From: Cupriavidus necator
Lineage (GTDB): Bacteria; Pseudomonadota; Gammaproteobacteria; Burkholderiales; Burkholderiaceae
Assembly: GCF_013141915.1 (NCBI RefSeq)
Contig: NZ_SROX01000014.1
Location: 62,001 to 126,000 of the forward strand
Length of the DNA stretch: 64,000 nucleotides
Direction of reading: 5' to 3'
In this document: in pieces, positions 22,725 to 31,661 of the stretch
Numbering within the stretch: position 1 is the first letter of the stretch
Layout: every line of letters starts with the position of its first letter
The notes under the pieces: generated by a model
Databases searched by the model: none
Seen by the model: only the letters and a program-made list of their open reading frames with translations
What the model was told of the DNA's origin: nothing
Made by a program: the position numbers and the translations under genes

Positions 22725-24269
22725 ATGAAACAAGCTCTCACTTTCCGATCTTTCCAGCCTGCCCGCCCACGCGGGCTGGCGCGCCGTGCCGGCACGCTGG
22801 CGCTCACCACCATGGCCGCCGCGGTGCTGGCCGGCTGCGCAGCGCTTGGCAATTCGCACAGCACCCAGACCGTGGCCGACCCGGCCGCGATGGCCACCTC
22901 GCAAACCCTGCCTGGCGAACACGGCCAGTGGCCGTCGCAGGACTGGGTTGCCCAATTCCAGGACCCGCAACTGAGCGCGCTGGTCGATGAGGCGGTCAAG
23001 GACAGCCCGAACCTGCAAGCGGCATTTGCCCGCGTTGAGGCCTCGCGCGCCATGGCCGAAGCCACCCGCAGCGCGCTCTATCCGCACCTGGAGTTCGAAG
23101 GCAGCCTGCTGCGCCAGCGCTTCTCCAACAACGACCTGTTCGAAGGCACGCCGCTGGCGGGCTCATGGCAGAACCAGTCGCGCCTGCAGGTGGGCCTGTC
23201 CTATGACTTCGACTTCTGGGGCAAGAACCGCGATGCGCTCGAGGCCGCGCTGTCCGACGACCGCGCCGCCGAAGCCGAAAGCCAGGCCGCGCGCCTGATC
23301 CTGGCAACGTCGATCTCGCGCAACTACGCCCGCCTTGCCGCGCTGTACGCCCAGCGCGACGTGGCCGAGCGCGCCATCGCCCAGCGCCGCGACCTGACCG
23401 AGCTGTCGCGCCAGCGCCTGGCAGCCGGCCTTGATACGCAGGTGGAAACCACGCAGGCGCGCGGTACCGTGGCCGCATCGCAGACCGACCTGCAGCGTGT
23501 CGAGGAAGAAATCGCGCTGGCCCGCAACCAGCTGGCGGCGCTGCTGGGCAAGGGCCCGGACCGCGGCCTGCAGATCCAGCGCCCGGTGCTGCTGGCGCAG
23601 GCCACGCCGACGCTGCCGGACAACCTGACCATCGGCCTGCTGGGCCGCCGGCCTGACCTGGTGGCGGCGCGCTGGCGCGTGGAAGCGGCGTCGAAGGACA
23701 TCAACGTGGCGAAGAAGGAATTCCTGCCCGACGTCAGCCTGACCGCGTTCGCGGGCCTGGCGGCGCTGGATCCGTCCAAGCTGCTGATGGGCCTCAGCCG
23801 CACCTTCGGCATCGGCCCCACCATCCGTTTGCCGATTTTTGAAGGCGGCAAGCTGCGCGCCAACCTGAAGGGCAAGTACGCCGGCTACGACATCGCCGTG
23901 GCCAACTACAACCAGGCGCTGGTCGATGCGCTGCGCGAGACCGCCGACACCATGACCAGCATCCGCAGCGTCGACAAGCAGATCCAGACCCAGCGCGAAG
24001 CGCTGGACCTGGCCGAACACGCCTACGCCCTGGCCACCATGCGCTACAAGGCCGGCCTGGGCACGCAACTGACGGTGCTCAACGCGGAAAGCAACGTGCT
24101 GCAGCAGCGCCGCCTGGCGACCGACCTGCAGGCGCGTCGGCTGGACCTGCAGATGGGCCTGATGAAGGCGCTCGGCGGCGGCTACCAGGAGCCCGCCGAA
24201 GGCCACGAGAGCGCAGCCCACGGCCAGGCGCAGCAAGCGGACAACACCCAGGCGGGCGCGCGCGGCTGA
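22725..24269 (+). CDS. Outer membrane efflux lipoprotein, TolC/NodT type
   Basis: A 514-residue outer-membrane factor. A lipoprotein signal (TTMAAAVLAGC, C38) is followed by two repeated OEP halves: the beta-barrel strand region LQVGLSYDFDFWGKNRDAL and, in the second half, IGPTIRLPIFEGGKLRANLKG. The VAAARWRVEAASKDINVAKKEF-like helix between them is the family marker, seen here as LVAARWRVEAASKDI. It forms the exit duct for the pump encoded by the next two genes. GGAG stands nine bases before the ATG. The Ala/Gln-rich tail is disordered. Confidence 0.92.
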   Translation: MKQALTFRSFQPARPRGLARRAGTLALTTMAAAVLAGCAALGNSHSTQTVADPAAMATSQTLPGEHGQWPSQDWVAQFQDPQLSALVDEAVKDSPNLQAAFARVEASRAMAEATRSALYPHLEFEGSLLRQRFSNNDLFEGTPLAGSWQNQSRLQVGLSYDFDFWGKNRDALEAALSDDRAAEAESQAARLILATSISRNYARLAALYAQRDVAERAIAQRRDLTELSRQRLAAGLDTQVETTQARGTVAASQTDLQRVEEEIALARNQLAALLGKGPDRGLQIQRPVLLAQATPTLPDNLTIGLLGRRPDLVAARWRVEAASKDINVAKKEFLPDVSLTAFAGLAALDPSKLLMGLSRTFGIGPTIRLPIFEGGKLRANLKGKYAGYDIAVANYNQALVDALRETADTMTSIRSVDKQIQTQREALDLAEHAYALATMRYKAGLGTQLTVLNAESNVLQQRRLATDLQARRLDLQMGLMKALGGGYQEPAEGHESAAHGQAQQADNTQAGARG

Positions 24270-24313
24270 TCCGCGCACCCAGTGATCGCAGACAAGATTT
24301 TTCAGAAGACATC

Positions 24314-25561
24314 ATGAGCAACAACCAGCAAGCGGCCGGCACCAATACCCCCCAGCAAGCTCCGGCAACCCACAGCAACGGCAACGGCAAGCGCAAGCGC
24401 ATGCTGCTGTCGCTGACCGCCGCGATCGTCGTCGCCGGCATCGGCTACGGCGTGTACTGGGGCCTGTATGCCCGCCATTTCGAAAGCACCGACGATGCCT
24501 ATGTCGCCGGCAACGTGGTCCAGGTCACGCCGCTGGTGGGCGGCACGGTGGTGTCGATTGCCGCCGACGACACGCAACTGGTCACCGCCGGCCAGCCGCT
24601 GATCCAGCTCGACCGCGCCGATACCCAGGTGGCGCTGGAACAAGCCGAGGCCCAGCTGGCGCAGGCCGTGCGCGAAGTGCGCACGCTGTACGTCAACAAC
24701 GGCTCGCTGGCCGCCAACGTGGCGCTGCGCGAGGCCGACGTGGCCAAGGCCCGCGACGACCTGCGCCGGCGCCAGGCCATCGCCGGCTCGGGGGCGGTGT
24801 CGAACGAAGAGATCTCGCACGCGCAAGCCGCGCTCAAGGGCGCCGAGTCGGCGCTGCTGGCCGCGCGCGAGCAACTGGCGTCGAACAAGGTGCTGACCGA
24901 CCAGACCACGGTCGAGAAGCACCCCAACGTGCAGCGCGCTGCCGCCAATCTGCGCTCGGCCTACCTGTCGTTCGCGCGCTCGGCCCTGCCCGCGCCGGTG
25001 ACCGGCTACGTGGCCAAGCGCTCGGTGCAGGTCGGCCAGCGCGTGGCCGCTGGCGCGCCGCTGATGGCGGTGGTGCCGCTGGACCAGGTCTGGGTCGACG
25101 CCAACTTCAAGGAAGTGCAGATCACGCATATGCGCATCGGCCAGCCCGTGACGCTGGAAGCCGACGTGTATGGCTCCAAGGTCGAATACCACGGCAAGGT
25201 CGCCGGCTTCTCGGCCGGCACCGGCTCGGCGTTCTCGCTGCTGCCGGCGCAGAACGCCACCGGCAACTGGATCAAGGTGGTGCAGCGCCTGCCGGTGCGG
25301 ATCGCGCTGGACGCGCAGCAGCTCAAGGACCACCCGCTGCGCGTTGGCCTGTCGATGACAGTCAAGGTCGACGTGCGCCGCGAGGAAGGCGCCGCCATGG
25401 CCGCCGCCGCGCCGGCCAAGCCCATGCAGACCGATGTCTATGAAAAGGTGGCCCAGGATGCCGACCAGCTGATCGCGCGCATCATCGCCGCCAACAACGG
25501 CGGCCGCGGCAACGGCCTGTCCTCGGCCAGCGCCGCCAACGCCAAGCCGGCCAATACCTGA
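24314..25561 (+). CDS. EmrA-like membrane fusion protein (HlyD family)
   Basis: A 415-residue periplasmic adaptor. One N-terminal membrane anchor lies at residues 31-53 (LLSLTAAIVVAGIGYGVYWG). The EmrA start FESTDDAYVAGNVVQVTPLV then leads into the lipoyl half-motif, a coiled coil (about 100-210) and the second half APVTGYVAKRSVQVGQRVAAG. The beta-barrel segment VWVDANFKEVQITHMRIGQP is the EmrA signature. It joins the inner-membrane pump (next gene, two bases away) to the outer-membrane channel. Confidence 0.94.
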   Translation: MSNNQQAAGTNTPQQAPATHSNGNGKRKRMLLSLTAAIVVAGIGYGVYWGLYARHFESTDDAYVAGNVVQVTPLVGGTVVSIAADDTQLVTAGQPLIQLDRADTQVALEQAEAQLAQAVREVRTLYVNNGSLAANVALREADVAKARDDLRRRQAIAGSGAVSNEEISHAQAALKGAESALLAAREQLASNKVLTDQTTVEKHPNVQRAAANLRSAYLSFARSALPAPVTGYVAKRSVQVGQRVAAGAPLMAVVPLDQVWVDANFKEVQITHMRIGQPVTLEADVYGSKVEYHGKVAGFSAGTGSAFSLLPAQNATGNWIKVVQRLPVRIALDAQQLKDHPLRVGLSMTVKVDVRREEGAAMAAAAPAKPMQTDVYEKVAQDADQLIARIIAANNGGRGNGLSSASAANAKPANT

Positions 25562-25563
25562 TC

Positions 25564-27183
25564 ATGGCAACCTCCCCCTCCGCCGCACCGGCCGCACCCG
25601 GCGCGCAGCCGGGCGCCAGCCCGGCGCCGGCGCGTGCCATGCCACAGCAGCCGCAGCCGCTGACCGGCGGCAAGCTGGTGCTCGGCACCATCGCGCTGTC
25701 GCTGGCCACGTTCATGAACGTGCTGGATTCGTCGATCGCCAACGTGTCGATCCCGGCCATTTCCGGCGACCTCGGCGTGGCGCCCAACCAGGGCACCTGG
25801 GTCATCACCTCGTTCGCGGTGGCCAATGCGATCTCGGTTCCGCTGACGGGCTGGCTGACCACGCGCTTCGGCGCGGTGCGGCTGTTCATCACCTCGATCC
25901 TGCTGTTTGTGCTGGCGTCGTGGCTGTGCGGCGTCGCGCCCAACCTGGAAACGCTGCTGGCCGCGCGCGTGCTGCAAGGCGCCGTGGCCGGGCCGATGAT
26001 CCCGCTGTCGCAGTCGCTGCTGCTGTCGAGCTATCCGCCGCAGAAAAGCACCATGGCGCTGGCGCTGTGGGGCATGACCACGCTGGTGGCGCCGATCATG
26101 GGCCCGCTGCTGGGCGGCTGGATCTCGGACAACATGACGTGGCCGTGGATCTTCTACATCAACGTGCCGGTGGGCATTCTCACCGCCTACGCCACCTGGG
26201 CCATCTACAAGGACCGTGAAACCCCCACCAAGATCCTGCCGATCGATCGCATTGGCCTGGCCCTGCTGGTGATCTGGGTCGGTTCGATGCAGCTGATGCT
26301 CGACAAGGGCAAGGAGCTGGACTGGTTCCACTCGACCGAGATCGTAGTGCTGACGCTGGTGGCGATCGTCGGTTTCCTGTTCTTCCTGGCCTGGGAAACC
26401 TATGAGAAGCATCCAATTGTCGACATCAGCCTGTTCAAGGGCCGCAACTTCAGCTCGGGCGTGGTGGCGATCTCGGTCGCGTACGGGCTGTTCTTCGGCA
26501 ACCTGGTGATCCTGCCGCTGTGGCTGCAGACCATCGTCGGCTATACCGCGACCGACGCGGGCATCGTGATGGCGCCGGTCGGGATCTTTGCGATCCTGCT
26601 GTCGCCGGTGATCGGGCGCAACCTGCCGAAGATGGATGCGCGCTGGGTGGCCACCGCGGCCTTCATCACCTTTGGCATCGTCAGCCTGATGCGCGCGGGC
26701 TTCACCACGCAGGTCGATACCTGGACCCTGATGGTGCCCACGCTGATCCAGGGCGCGGCCATGGCGATGTTCTTCATCCCGCTGACGTCGATCATCCTCT
26801 CGGGCCAGCCGCCGGAGAGAATCCCCGCCGCCTCGGGCCTGTCTAACTTCGTGCGGATCACCTTCGGCGGCATCGGCGCGTCGATCTCGACCACGATCTG
26901 GGAGAACCGCTCGGCCCTGCACCACGCGCAACTGGTGGAACAGGTCAACCCGTACAACCCGGTGTACCACGACCAGCTCAACCACCTGATGCAGATGGGC
27001 ATGAGCCAGGCCCAGGCGGTCGGGGTGATCGAGCGCAACATCACGCAGCAGGCCGCCATGCTCGGCGCCAACGACATCTTCTGGATCTCGGGCATGCTGT
27101 TCTTCGTGCTGATCGGCTTTGTCTGGCTGACGCGGCCGGCCAGGGGCGGTGGCGGATCGGCGGATGCGATGGCGGCGCACTGA
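25564..27183 (+). CDS. EmrB-like drug:proton antiporter, MFS DHA2 family
   Basis: A 539-residue inner-membrane transporter with 14 predicted helices. DHA2 landmarks are motif D1 TFMNVLDSSIANVSIPAI, GNQG-like APNQGTWVITSFAVANAIS, motif A region GWLTTRFGAVRLF and motif C PIMGPLLGGWISDN. It would expel hydrophobic compounds using the proton gradient together with the adaptor and channel upstream. It follows the adaptor after two bases and ends at the terminator at 27208. Confidence 0.94.
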   Translation: MATSPSAAPAAPGAQPGASPAPARAMPQQPQPLTGGKLVLGTIALSLATFMNVLDSSIANVSIPAISGDLGVAPNQGTWVITSFAVANAISVPLTGWLTTRFGAVRLFITSILLFVLASWLCGVAPNLETLLAARVLQGAVAGPMIPLSQSLLLSSYPPQKSTMALALWGMTTLVAPIMGPLLGGWISDNMTWPWIFYINVPVGILTAYATWAIYKDRETPTKILPIDRIGLALLVIWVGSMQLMLDKGKELDWFHSTEIVVLTLVAIVGFLFFLAWETYEKHPIVDISLFKGRNFSSGVVAISVAYGLFFGNLVILPLWLQTIVGYTATDAGIVMAPVGIFAILLSPVIGRNLPKMDARWVATAAFITFGIVSLMRAGFTTQVDTWTLMVPTLIQGAAMAMFFIPLTSIILSGQPPERIPAASGLSNFVRITFGGIGASISTTIWENRSALHHAQLVEQVNPYNPVYHDQLNHLMQMGMSQAQAVGVIERNITQQAAMLGANDIFWISGMLFFVLIGFVWLTRPARGGGGSADAMAAH

Positions 27184-27207
27184 GGCGTACGCCTGCCGAC
27201 GGACAAG

Positions 27208-27234
27208 GGGACGCTCGCGAGCGTCCCTTTTTTT
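27208..27234 (+). terminator. Terminator of the efflux operon
   Basis: GGGACGCTC (27208-27216) pairs with GAGCGTCCC (27219-27227) and is followed by seven T. It lies 24 bases after the transporter stop. Confidence 0.92.
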
Positions 27235-27296
27235 GTCTTGTCGCCGGGCCTCTTGTATTCCGGCCCCGGCCGTCCTATGATTTCCGAACCGCTTTA

Positions 27297-27325
27297 CGGA
27301 ACCATGGTTCCGCAAAACGGAACCA
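27297..27325. promoter_or_regulatory. Overlapping IclR-type operators
   Basis: Three copies of one half-site share a middle arm. CGGAACCATGGTTCCG (27297-27312) is a perfect palindrome. TGGTTCCG (27305-27312) pairs again with CGGAACCA (27318-27325) across five bases, the usual IclR-family geometry. The direct copies ACGGAACCATG at 27296 and 27317 are 21 bases apart, two helical turns. The site ends 28 bases before the regulator's GTG. Confidence 0.7.
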
Positions 27326-27353
27326 TGAAAAATCAGAGAGACGGAGAGACGGT

Positions 27354-28157
27354 GTGAGCATTCTCGAAGGCGTGGAAAGCGTGCTGGCCATGTTCGAACA
27401 GGGCCGGCACGAGGTCACGTTCAACGACGTTATTGACGAACTCGGCCTGGCCAAGAGCTCGGCTTCGCGGCTGCTGGCGCAGATGGTGCGCTACCGGCTG
27501 CTGGAGCTGCAGCCCTCGACGCGGCGCTACCGCCCCGGGACGCTGCTGATCCGCGCCGCCCAGGCGGCGACACAGGCGCACCCGTTCGACGAGCAATGCC
27601 GGGCCATCCTGGCGTCGCTGTCGGACTCCACCGGTTTCACCGCCTACCTGTCGATGCTCGACGGCACCGACACCGTGGTCCTGCAGCGCCTGAACGGCAG
27701 CAACCCGGTGCAAGTGCTGTCGCCGCCAGGCGCAAGGCGGCCGGCGTTCACCACCGCGATGGGCCGCGTGCTGCTCTCGCGCCTGCCGGAAACCGATTTC
27801 AGCGCACGCTATGGCACCTCCGGGGCGCGCAAATTGCCTGAGGCGCCGGCTGGCTGCCCCGCTACCGTGGCCGAACTGGCCGAGCGCGTGGCAAGCGCCC
27901 GCCGCGAGCGCAGCGCGATCGCCGTAAATGAAGGCATGCCGGGCATCGGCGCGGTGGCCACCACGCTGGCCGATCCGCTGTCGGGCGATGTGCGCGGCCT
28001 GTGCCTGTCGTTCACCGCGATGCAGGTCAGCCAGGCCCAGGCCCGCGCGCTGCGCGAAACGCTGGTGCAGGCGGTGGCGCCGGTCGGGCAGCGCATCGGC
28101 GATCCGCTCTGGCTCCAACCCGGCGACAGCGCCGGCCACCAGCCCATCCGCAGCTAA
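27354..28157 (+). CDS. IclR family transcriptional regulator
   Basis: A 267-residue regulator with an N-terminal winged helix (VESVLAMFEQGRHEVTFNDV, then LGLAKSSASRLLAQMVRYRL) and the C-terminal GAF-like IclR effector domain (VQVLSPPGARRPAFTTAMGRV, INEG-type VNEGMPGIGAVATTL). Start is a GTG at 27354 with GGAGAG upstream. It lies five bases before pepE and leads the operon, so it probably controls itself and the genes that follow through the operators at 27297-27325. The effector may be the operon's substrate. Confidence 0.9.
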   Translation: MSILEGVESVLAMFEQGRHEVTFNDVIDELGLAKSSASRLLAQMVRYRLLELQPSTRRYRPGTLLIRAAQAATQAHPFDEQCRAILASLSDSTGFTAYLSMLDGTDTVVLQRLNGSNPVQVLSPPGARRPAFTTAMGRVLLSRLPETDFSARYGTSGARKLPEAPAGCPATVAELAERVASARRERSAIAVNEGMPGIGAVATTLADPLSGDVRGLCLSFTAMQVSQAQARALRETLVQAVAPVGQRIGDPLWLQPGDSAGHQPIRS

Positions 28158-28162
28158 AGCCC

Positions 28163-28879
28163 ATGGAACTCCTGTTACTCAGCAACTCCTCCAGCGACGC
28201 GGGCTACCTCGTCCATGCCCGCGACGCGATCCGCGAACTGGCCGGCGGGCGCCGCCGTGCCTGCTTCCTGCCGTTCGCCGGCGTCACGCGCGACTGGGAT
28301 ACCTATGAAGCGCTGGTGCGCGACGCACTGGCCCCCGCCGGCATCGAGGTGTACTCGCCGCACCGGCTGTCCGCGGCCGACTGCGTGCGGGCGGTCGAAG
28401 CCGCCGAACTGATCGTCATCGGTGGCGGCAACACCTTCCGCCTGCTGCAATGCCTGCGCGAGCGCCGCCTGCTGCCCGTGATTGCGCGCCAGGTGACTGC
28501 GGGCGCCGCGCGCTATCTCGGCTGGAGCGCCGGCACCAACGTGGCCTGCCCGACCATCCGCACCACCAACGACATGCCGGTCGCCGACCCCGGCGGCCTC
28601 GACGCGCTCGGCTTGGTGCCCTTCCAGATCAATCCGCACTACTTCAACCTGGTGGTGCCGGGCTTCCGCGGCGAAACGCGTGACCAGCGGCTGGCCGAGT
28701 TCACGGTGCTTCAGCCGCAGATGCCGGTCCTTGGCTTGCCCGAGGGCAATTGGGTGCGCGTCTGCGGCGATCGCATGGAGATGGCCGGCGGGCATGCCGC
28801 ACGCTGGTTCCTCGGCCCGGAGATCGTCGACATATCCGCCGGCGCATTGTCCGTGCCGGCGCGCAGCGCTGCCATCTGA
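28163..28879 (+). CDS. pepE: Dipeptidase E (peptidase family S51)
   Basis: A 238-residue cytosolic serine peptidase that in enterics splits Asp-Xaa dipeptides. The nucleophile is Ser122 in LGWSAGTNVA, with Asp137 (TTNDMP) and His159 (INPHYFN), at offsets identical to E. coli S120/D135/H157. VIGGGNTFRLLQCLRE is the family's glycine loop. The ATG at 28163 lies five bases after the iclR stop; a longer upstream frame overlaps that gene and is not homologous. Context with DUF1177, AroM and a Bug receptor suggests that an aspartyl compound is the substrate of the operon (inference). Confidence 0.92.
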   Translation: MELLLLSNSSSDAGYLVHARDAIRELAGGRRRACFLPFAGVTRDWDTYEALVRDALAPAGIEVYSPHRLSAADCVRAVEAAELIVIGGGNTFRLLQCLRERRLLPVIARQVTAGAARYLGWSAGTNVACPTIRTTNDMPVADPGGLDALGLVPFQINPHYFNLVVPGFRGETRDQRLAEFTVLQPQMPVLGLPEGNWVRVCGDRMEMAGGHAARWFLGPEIVDISAGALSVPARSAAI

Positions 28880-28920
28880 CCCATTGCCTTACAGCAAAGC
28901 AAGCAAGGAACCCCAGCAAG

Positions 28921-29844
28921 ATGTCCATCAAGCAGGTAATTGAATCGATCGAGCTGCTGTCCGCGGCCAATGTCGACGGCGACGCCGTTGCCACCGTGCT
29001 GCGCGCGCGCGGCATCCGCGACGTTACGGTGACGCGCGTGGAAGAGAACGGCCTCTACACCGACTTCCTCGCCTGCACCCTGCCCGGCCGCAACCCCGAA
29101 TTGCCCGCGCTGGGCGTGGTCGGCCGCCTCGGTGGCGTGGGCGCGCGCCCGGCCGTGACCGGGCTGGTCTCCGATGCCGACGGCGCCATCGTCGCGGTCG
29201 CCACGGCGCTGAAGCTGGCCGACATGGCCGCCGGCGGCGACGTGCTCGCCGGCCCCGTCCGCATCCATACGCATATCTGCCCGCACGCCGCCACGCGGCC
29301 GCACCAGCCGGTGCCGATGATGAAGTCGCCGTTCGCCATGCGCACGATGATGTCGCACGAGGTTCATCCGGAAATGGCGGCGATCCTGTCGGTCGACACC
29401 ACGCGCGGCAACCGCTTCGTCAACCGGCGCGGCGTCGCGCTGACGCCGGTGGCCAGGCAAGGCTGGCTGCTGCGGCTGCCCGAACGCATGCTGGACCTGA
29501 TCGGCTGGGTCAGTGGCGAGCTGCCGGTGGTGCTGCCGCTGACCACGCAGGACATCACGCCCTACGAGAACGGCCTGTGGCACGTCAATTCGATCATGCA
29601 GCCGGCCATTGTCACTGATGCACCGGTGGTCGGCGTGGCGCTGACCGCGCAGACCACGGTGCCCGGCTGCGCGACCGGCGTAACCAACGCAAACGACCTG
29701 GACGTGGCGACGCGCTTCTGCATCGAGACCGCAAAACTGTTCGGCCAGGGCCAGTGCCCTTTCTACGACGTTGACGAGTGGGCCGAACTGCAGCGTCGCT
29801 ACGGCTCGCTGGCGCACTTGCAAACCGTCGGGGTGACGGCATGA
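28921..29844 (+). CDS. DUF1177 family protein
   Basis: A 307-residue cytosolic protein of the uncharacterised DUF1177 family. Visible features are an N-terminal helix pair, the glycine-rich LGVVGRLGGVGARPAVTGLV, and a dense cluster of possible metal ligands (RIHTHICPHAATRPHQP, then MMSHEVHPEM). QDITPYENGLWHVNSIMQPA and the cysteine-containing TVPGCATGVTNAND are further blocks. The ligand cluster would suit a metal-dependent hydrolase, but no activity is known to me. It starts 41 bases after pepE and overlaps aroM by four bases (ATGA), so translation is coupled. Confidence 0.85.
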   Translation: MSIKQVIESIELLSAANVDGDAVATVLRARGIRDVTVTRVEENGLYTDFLACTLPGRNPELPALGVVGRLGGVGARPAVTGLVSDADGAIVAVATALKLADMAAGGDVLAGPVRIHTHICPHAATRPHQPVPMMKSPFAMRTMMSHEVHPEMAAILSVDTTRGNRFVNRRGVALTPVARQGWLLRLPERMLDLIGWVSGELPVVLPLTTQDITPYENGLWHVNSIMQPAIVTDAPVVGVALTAQTTVPGCATGVTNANDLDVATRFCIETAKLFGQGQCPFYDVDEWAELQRRYGSLAHLQTVGVTA

Positions 29845-30575
29845 CCGCCGCGGCCGGGCGCTTGCCGCGCGTGGCCTTCGTCACCATCGGCCAGGCGCCG
29901 CGAACCGACGTGGTGCCGCAGATGCTGGCTGACCTGGGCCTGCCAGTGACGGTGGAAGAATACGGCATCCTCGACGACCTCGACGACGACCAGATCGCCG
30001 CACTCGCCCCGGCCAGCGGCGAATACCGCTTTGCCAGCCGCCTGCGCGATGGCTCGCAGGCAGTCATGGGCAAGCCCGTGGCCGAGGCCATGCTCGCGCG
30101 GCTGATGGCGTCGCTGGACGATGGCCGCTTCGACGTGCTGGTGCCGCTATGCACCGGCACCGCGCTGCCGCCGATGCGCACGCTGGTGATCGAGCCGCAA
30201 CAGGTGGTGGATCATTTGACTGTCGCGCTCGCCCAGGGATGCACGCGGCTCGGCATCGTGCTGCCCCTCGAAGGCCAGGTCGGCAATTTCCACCTGATCG
30301 AACCCGTGTCGTGCGAAATGCGTGTCACGCATGCGTCGCCTTATACCGACGCCGCGGACGCCACGAACAGCGCCGACACCGGCACCGGCCGCTTCGCGCA
30401 AGCCGGCGAGGCGCTGCGCGGCTGCGACCTCGTAGTGATGCACTGCATGGGCTATACCGAGGCCATGCGGGCGGAAGTCGCGCGCCATGCCCGCGCGCCG
30501 GTGCTGCTCTCCAACCGGATGGTGGCCACGCTATTGGGCCAGGTATTGGCAGGCCGCAACGAATCCGGCCTCTGA
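29841..30575 (+). CDS. AroM family protein (Asp/Glu racemase-like fold)
   Basis: A 244-residue cytosolic protein of the AroM family. It begins RVAFVTIGQAPRTDVVPQM. Two cysteines lie where Asp/Glu racemases carry their acid/base pair: C104 in LVPLCTGTALPP and C202 in VMHCMGYT. A racemase or isomerase role is possible, but AroM has no established reaction; E. coli aroM belongs to the aroL-yaiA-aroM operon, which gave the name. ATG at 29841 overlaps the DUF1177 stop. Confidence 0.85.
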   Translation: MTAAAGRLPRVAFVTIGQAPRTDVVPQMLADLGLPVTVEEYGILDDLDDDQIAALAPASGEYRFASRLRDGSQAVMGKPVAEAMLARLMASLDDGRFDVLVPLCTGTALPPMRTLVIEPQQVVDHLTVALAQGCTRLGIVLPLEGQVGNFHLIEPVSCEMRVTHASPYTDAADATNSADTGTGRFAQAGEALRGCDLVVMHCMGYTEAMRAEVARHARAPVLLSNRMVATLLGQVLAGRNESGL

Positions 30576-30644
30576 TGTTTTTCTTGCGGGTAAGGGCAAG
30601 CCCGCTGACAGATTGCCCGTGACACTGCTGGAGTGGAAGTAACG

Positions 30645-31637
30645 ATGGAAAAGGTGGCGAAGTGGAAGGGGCCGCTGCTGCGCGGCATGGTTTGCATGAG
30701 CCTGGGCGCGATACCCGCCACGGGCGCGCATGCGCAGGAGTGGAAGCCGTCGAAGCCGGTGCGGCTGCTGGTCGGCTTTGCGCCCGGCGGCTCGGCCGAC
30801 CTGCTCGCACGGCTGGTGCAAGGTCCTTTGTCGGAAAGCCTGGGCGTGCCGGTGGTGGTCGAAAACGTGCCCGGCGCGGGCGGCAATATTGCCGCCGACA
30901 AGCTGGCCAAGGCGCCGGCCGATGGCTACACCATCGGCATGGGTGCGGCCGGTGCGATGGCGGTGACGCACGTGCTCAACCCGAAGGGCACGCCGTACAA
31001 GGCGGATGACTTCACGCCGATCGCCATGCTCGCGACGCAGCCCAACGTGGTGATCATCAACCCGGCACTGCCGGTCAAGTCGATGGCCGATTTCACCGCA
31101 TACGTGAAAAAAACGCCTCAGGTCACCTATGGCACCGCCGGTGTCGGCACCTCCAACCACCTGATCGCCGAGACCATGCTGCATCGCCTCGGCGTCGACA
31201 TGGTCCACGCGCCTTACAAGGGCGCCACGCCGGTGATCACCGACCTGATGGGTGGCCACATCGCCATGACCGTCGACAACATCACCACGGCGGCACAGCT
31301 GGCCAAGTCCGGCAAGGTCCGCGCCATCGCCGTCACCGGCAGCAAGCGCTCGCCGTTGTTGCCCGACGTGCCGACGCTGGCCGAGAGCGGCCTGAAGGAT
31401 TTCAATATGCCAACCTGGCAAGGCATATTCGGCCCGAAGGACCTGCCCAAGCCGATCGTGGCGCGCTACAACCAGGCCCTGGTGAAGGCGCTGGCCAATC
31501 CGGAAGTGAAGAAGAAGATGGCGGAGTTCGGCTCCGAACCGGTCGGCGACACGCCGGAGCATTTCGCCGGGTTCCTGGGGCAGGACCGCAAGATGTGGGC
31601 CGAAGTGATCAAGACCGCGAAAATCACGCTCGACTGA
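30645..31637 (+). CDS. Bug/TctC-type periplasmic solute receptor
   Basis: A 330-residue extracytoplasmic receptor of the tripartite tricarboxylate transport class. A Sec signal of about 30 residues ends ATGAHA before QEWKPSKPVRLL. Conserved Bug motifs are FAPGGSADLLAR, VENVPGAGGNIAADKLAKAPADGYT, YGTAGVGTSNHL and MVHAPYKGATPVITDLMGGHI. ATG 30645 with GGAAG is preferred to a GTG four codons earlier. No tctA or tctB membrane genes accompany it, as is common for orphan Bug receptors. Bordetella homologues BugD and BugE bind aspartate and glutamate; the ligand here is unknown. Confidence 0.9.
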   Translation: MEKVAKWKGPLLRGMVCMSLGAIPATGAHAQEWKPSKPVRLLVGFAPGGSADLLARLVQGPLSESLGVPVVVENVPGAGGNIAADKLAKAPADGYTIGMGAAGAMAVTHVLNPKGTPYKADDFTPIAMLATQPNVVIINPALPVKSMADFTAYVKKTPQVTYGTAGVGTSNHLIAETMLHRLGVDMVHAPYKGATPVITDLMGGHIAMTVDNITTAAQLAKSGKVRAIAVTGSKRSPLLPDVPTLAESGLKDFNMPTWQGIFGPKDLPKPIVARYNQALVKALANPEVKKKMAEFGSEPVGDTPEHFAGFLGQDRKMWAEVIKTAKITLD

Positions 31638-31638
31638 T

Positions 31639-31658
31639 CCGCTCCCGGCGCGGAGCGG
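31639..31658. other. Hairpin between convergent Bug and truB genes
   Basis: CCGCTCC (31639-31645) pairs with GGAGCGG (31652-31658), loop of six. There is no T-run on either side, so it may slow transcription rather than end it. Confidence 0.4.
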
Positions 31659-31661
31659 CGC

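Noticed and set aside
25438..27315. Open frame of 625 codons on the minus strand
   Set aside because: Antisense to the EmrB-like transporter; extremely Arg/His/Asp-rich shadow translation.
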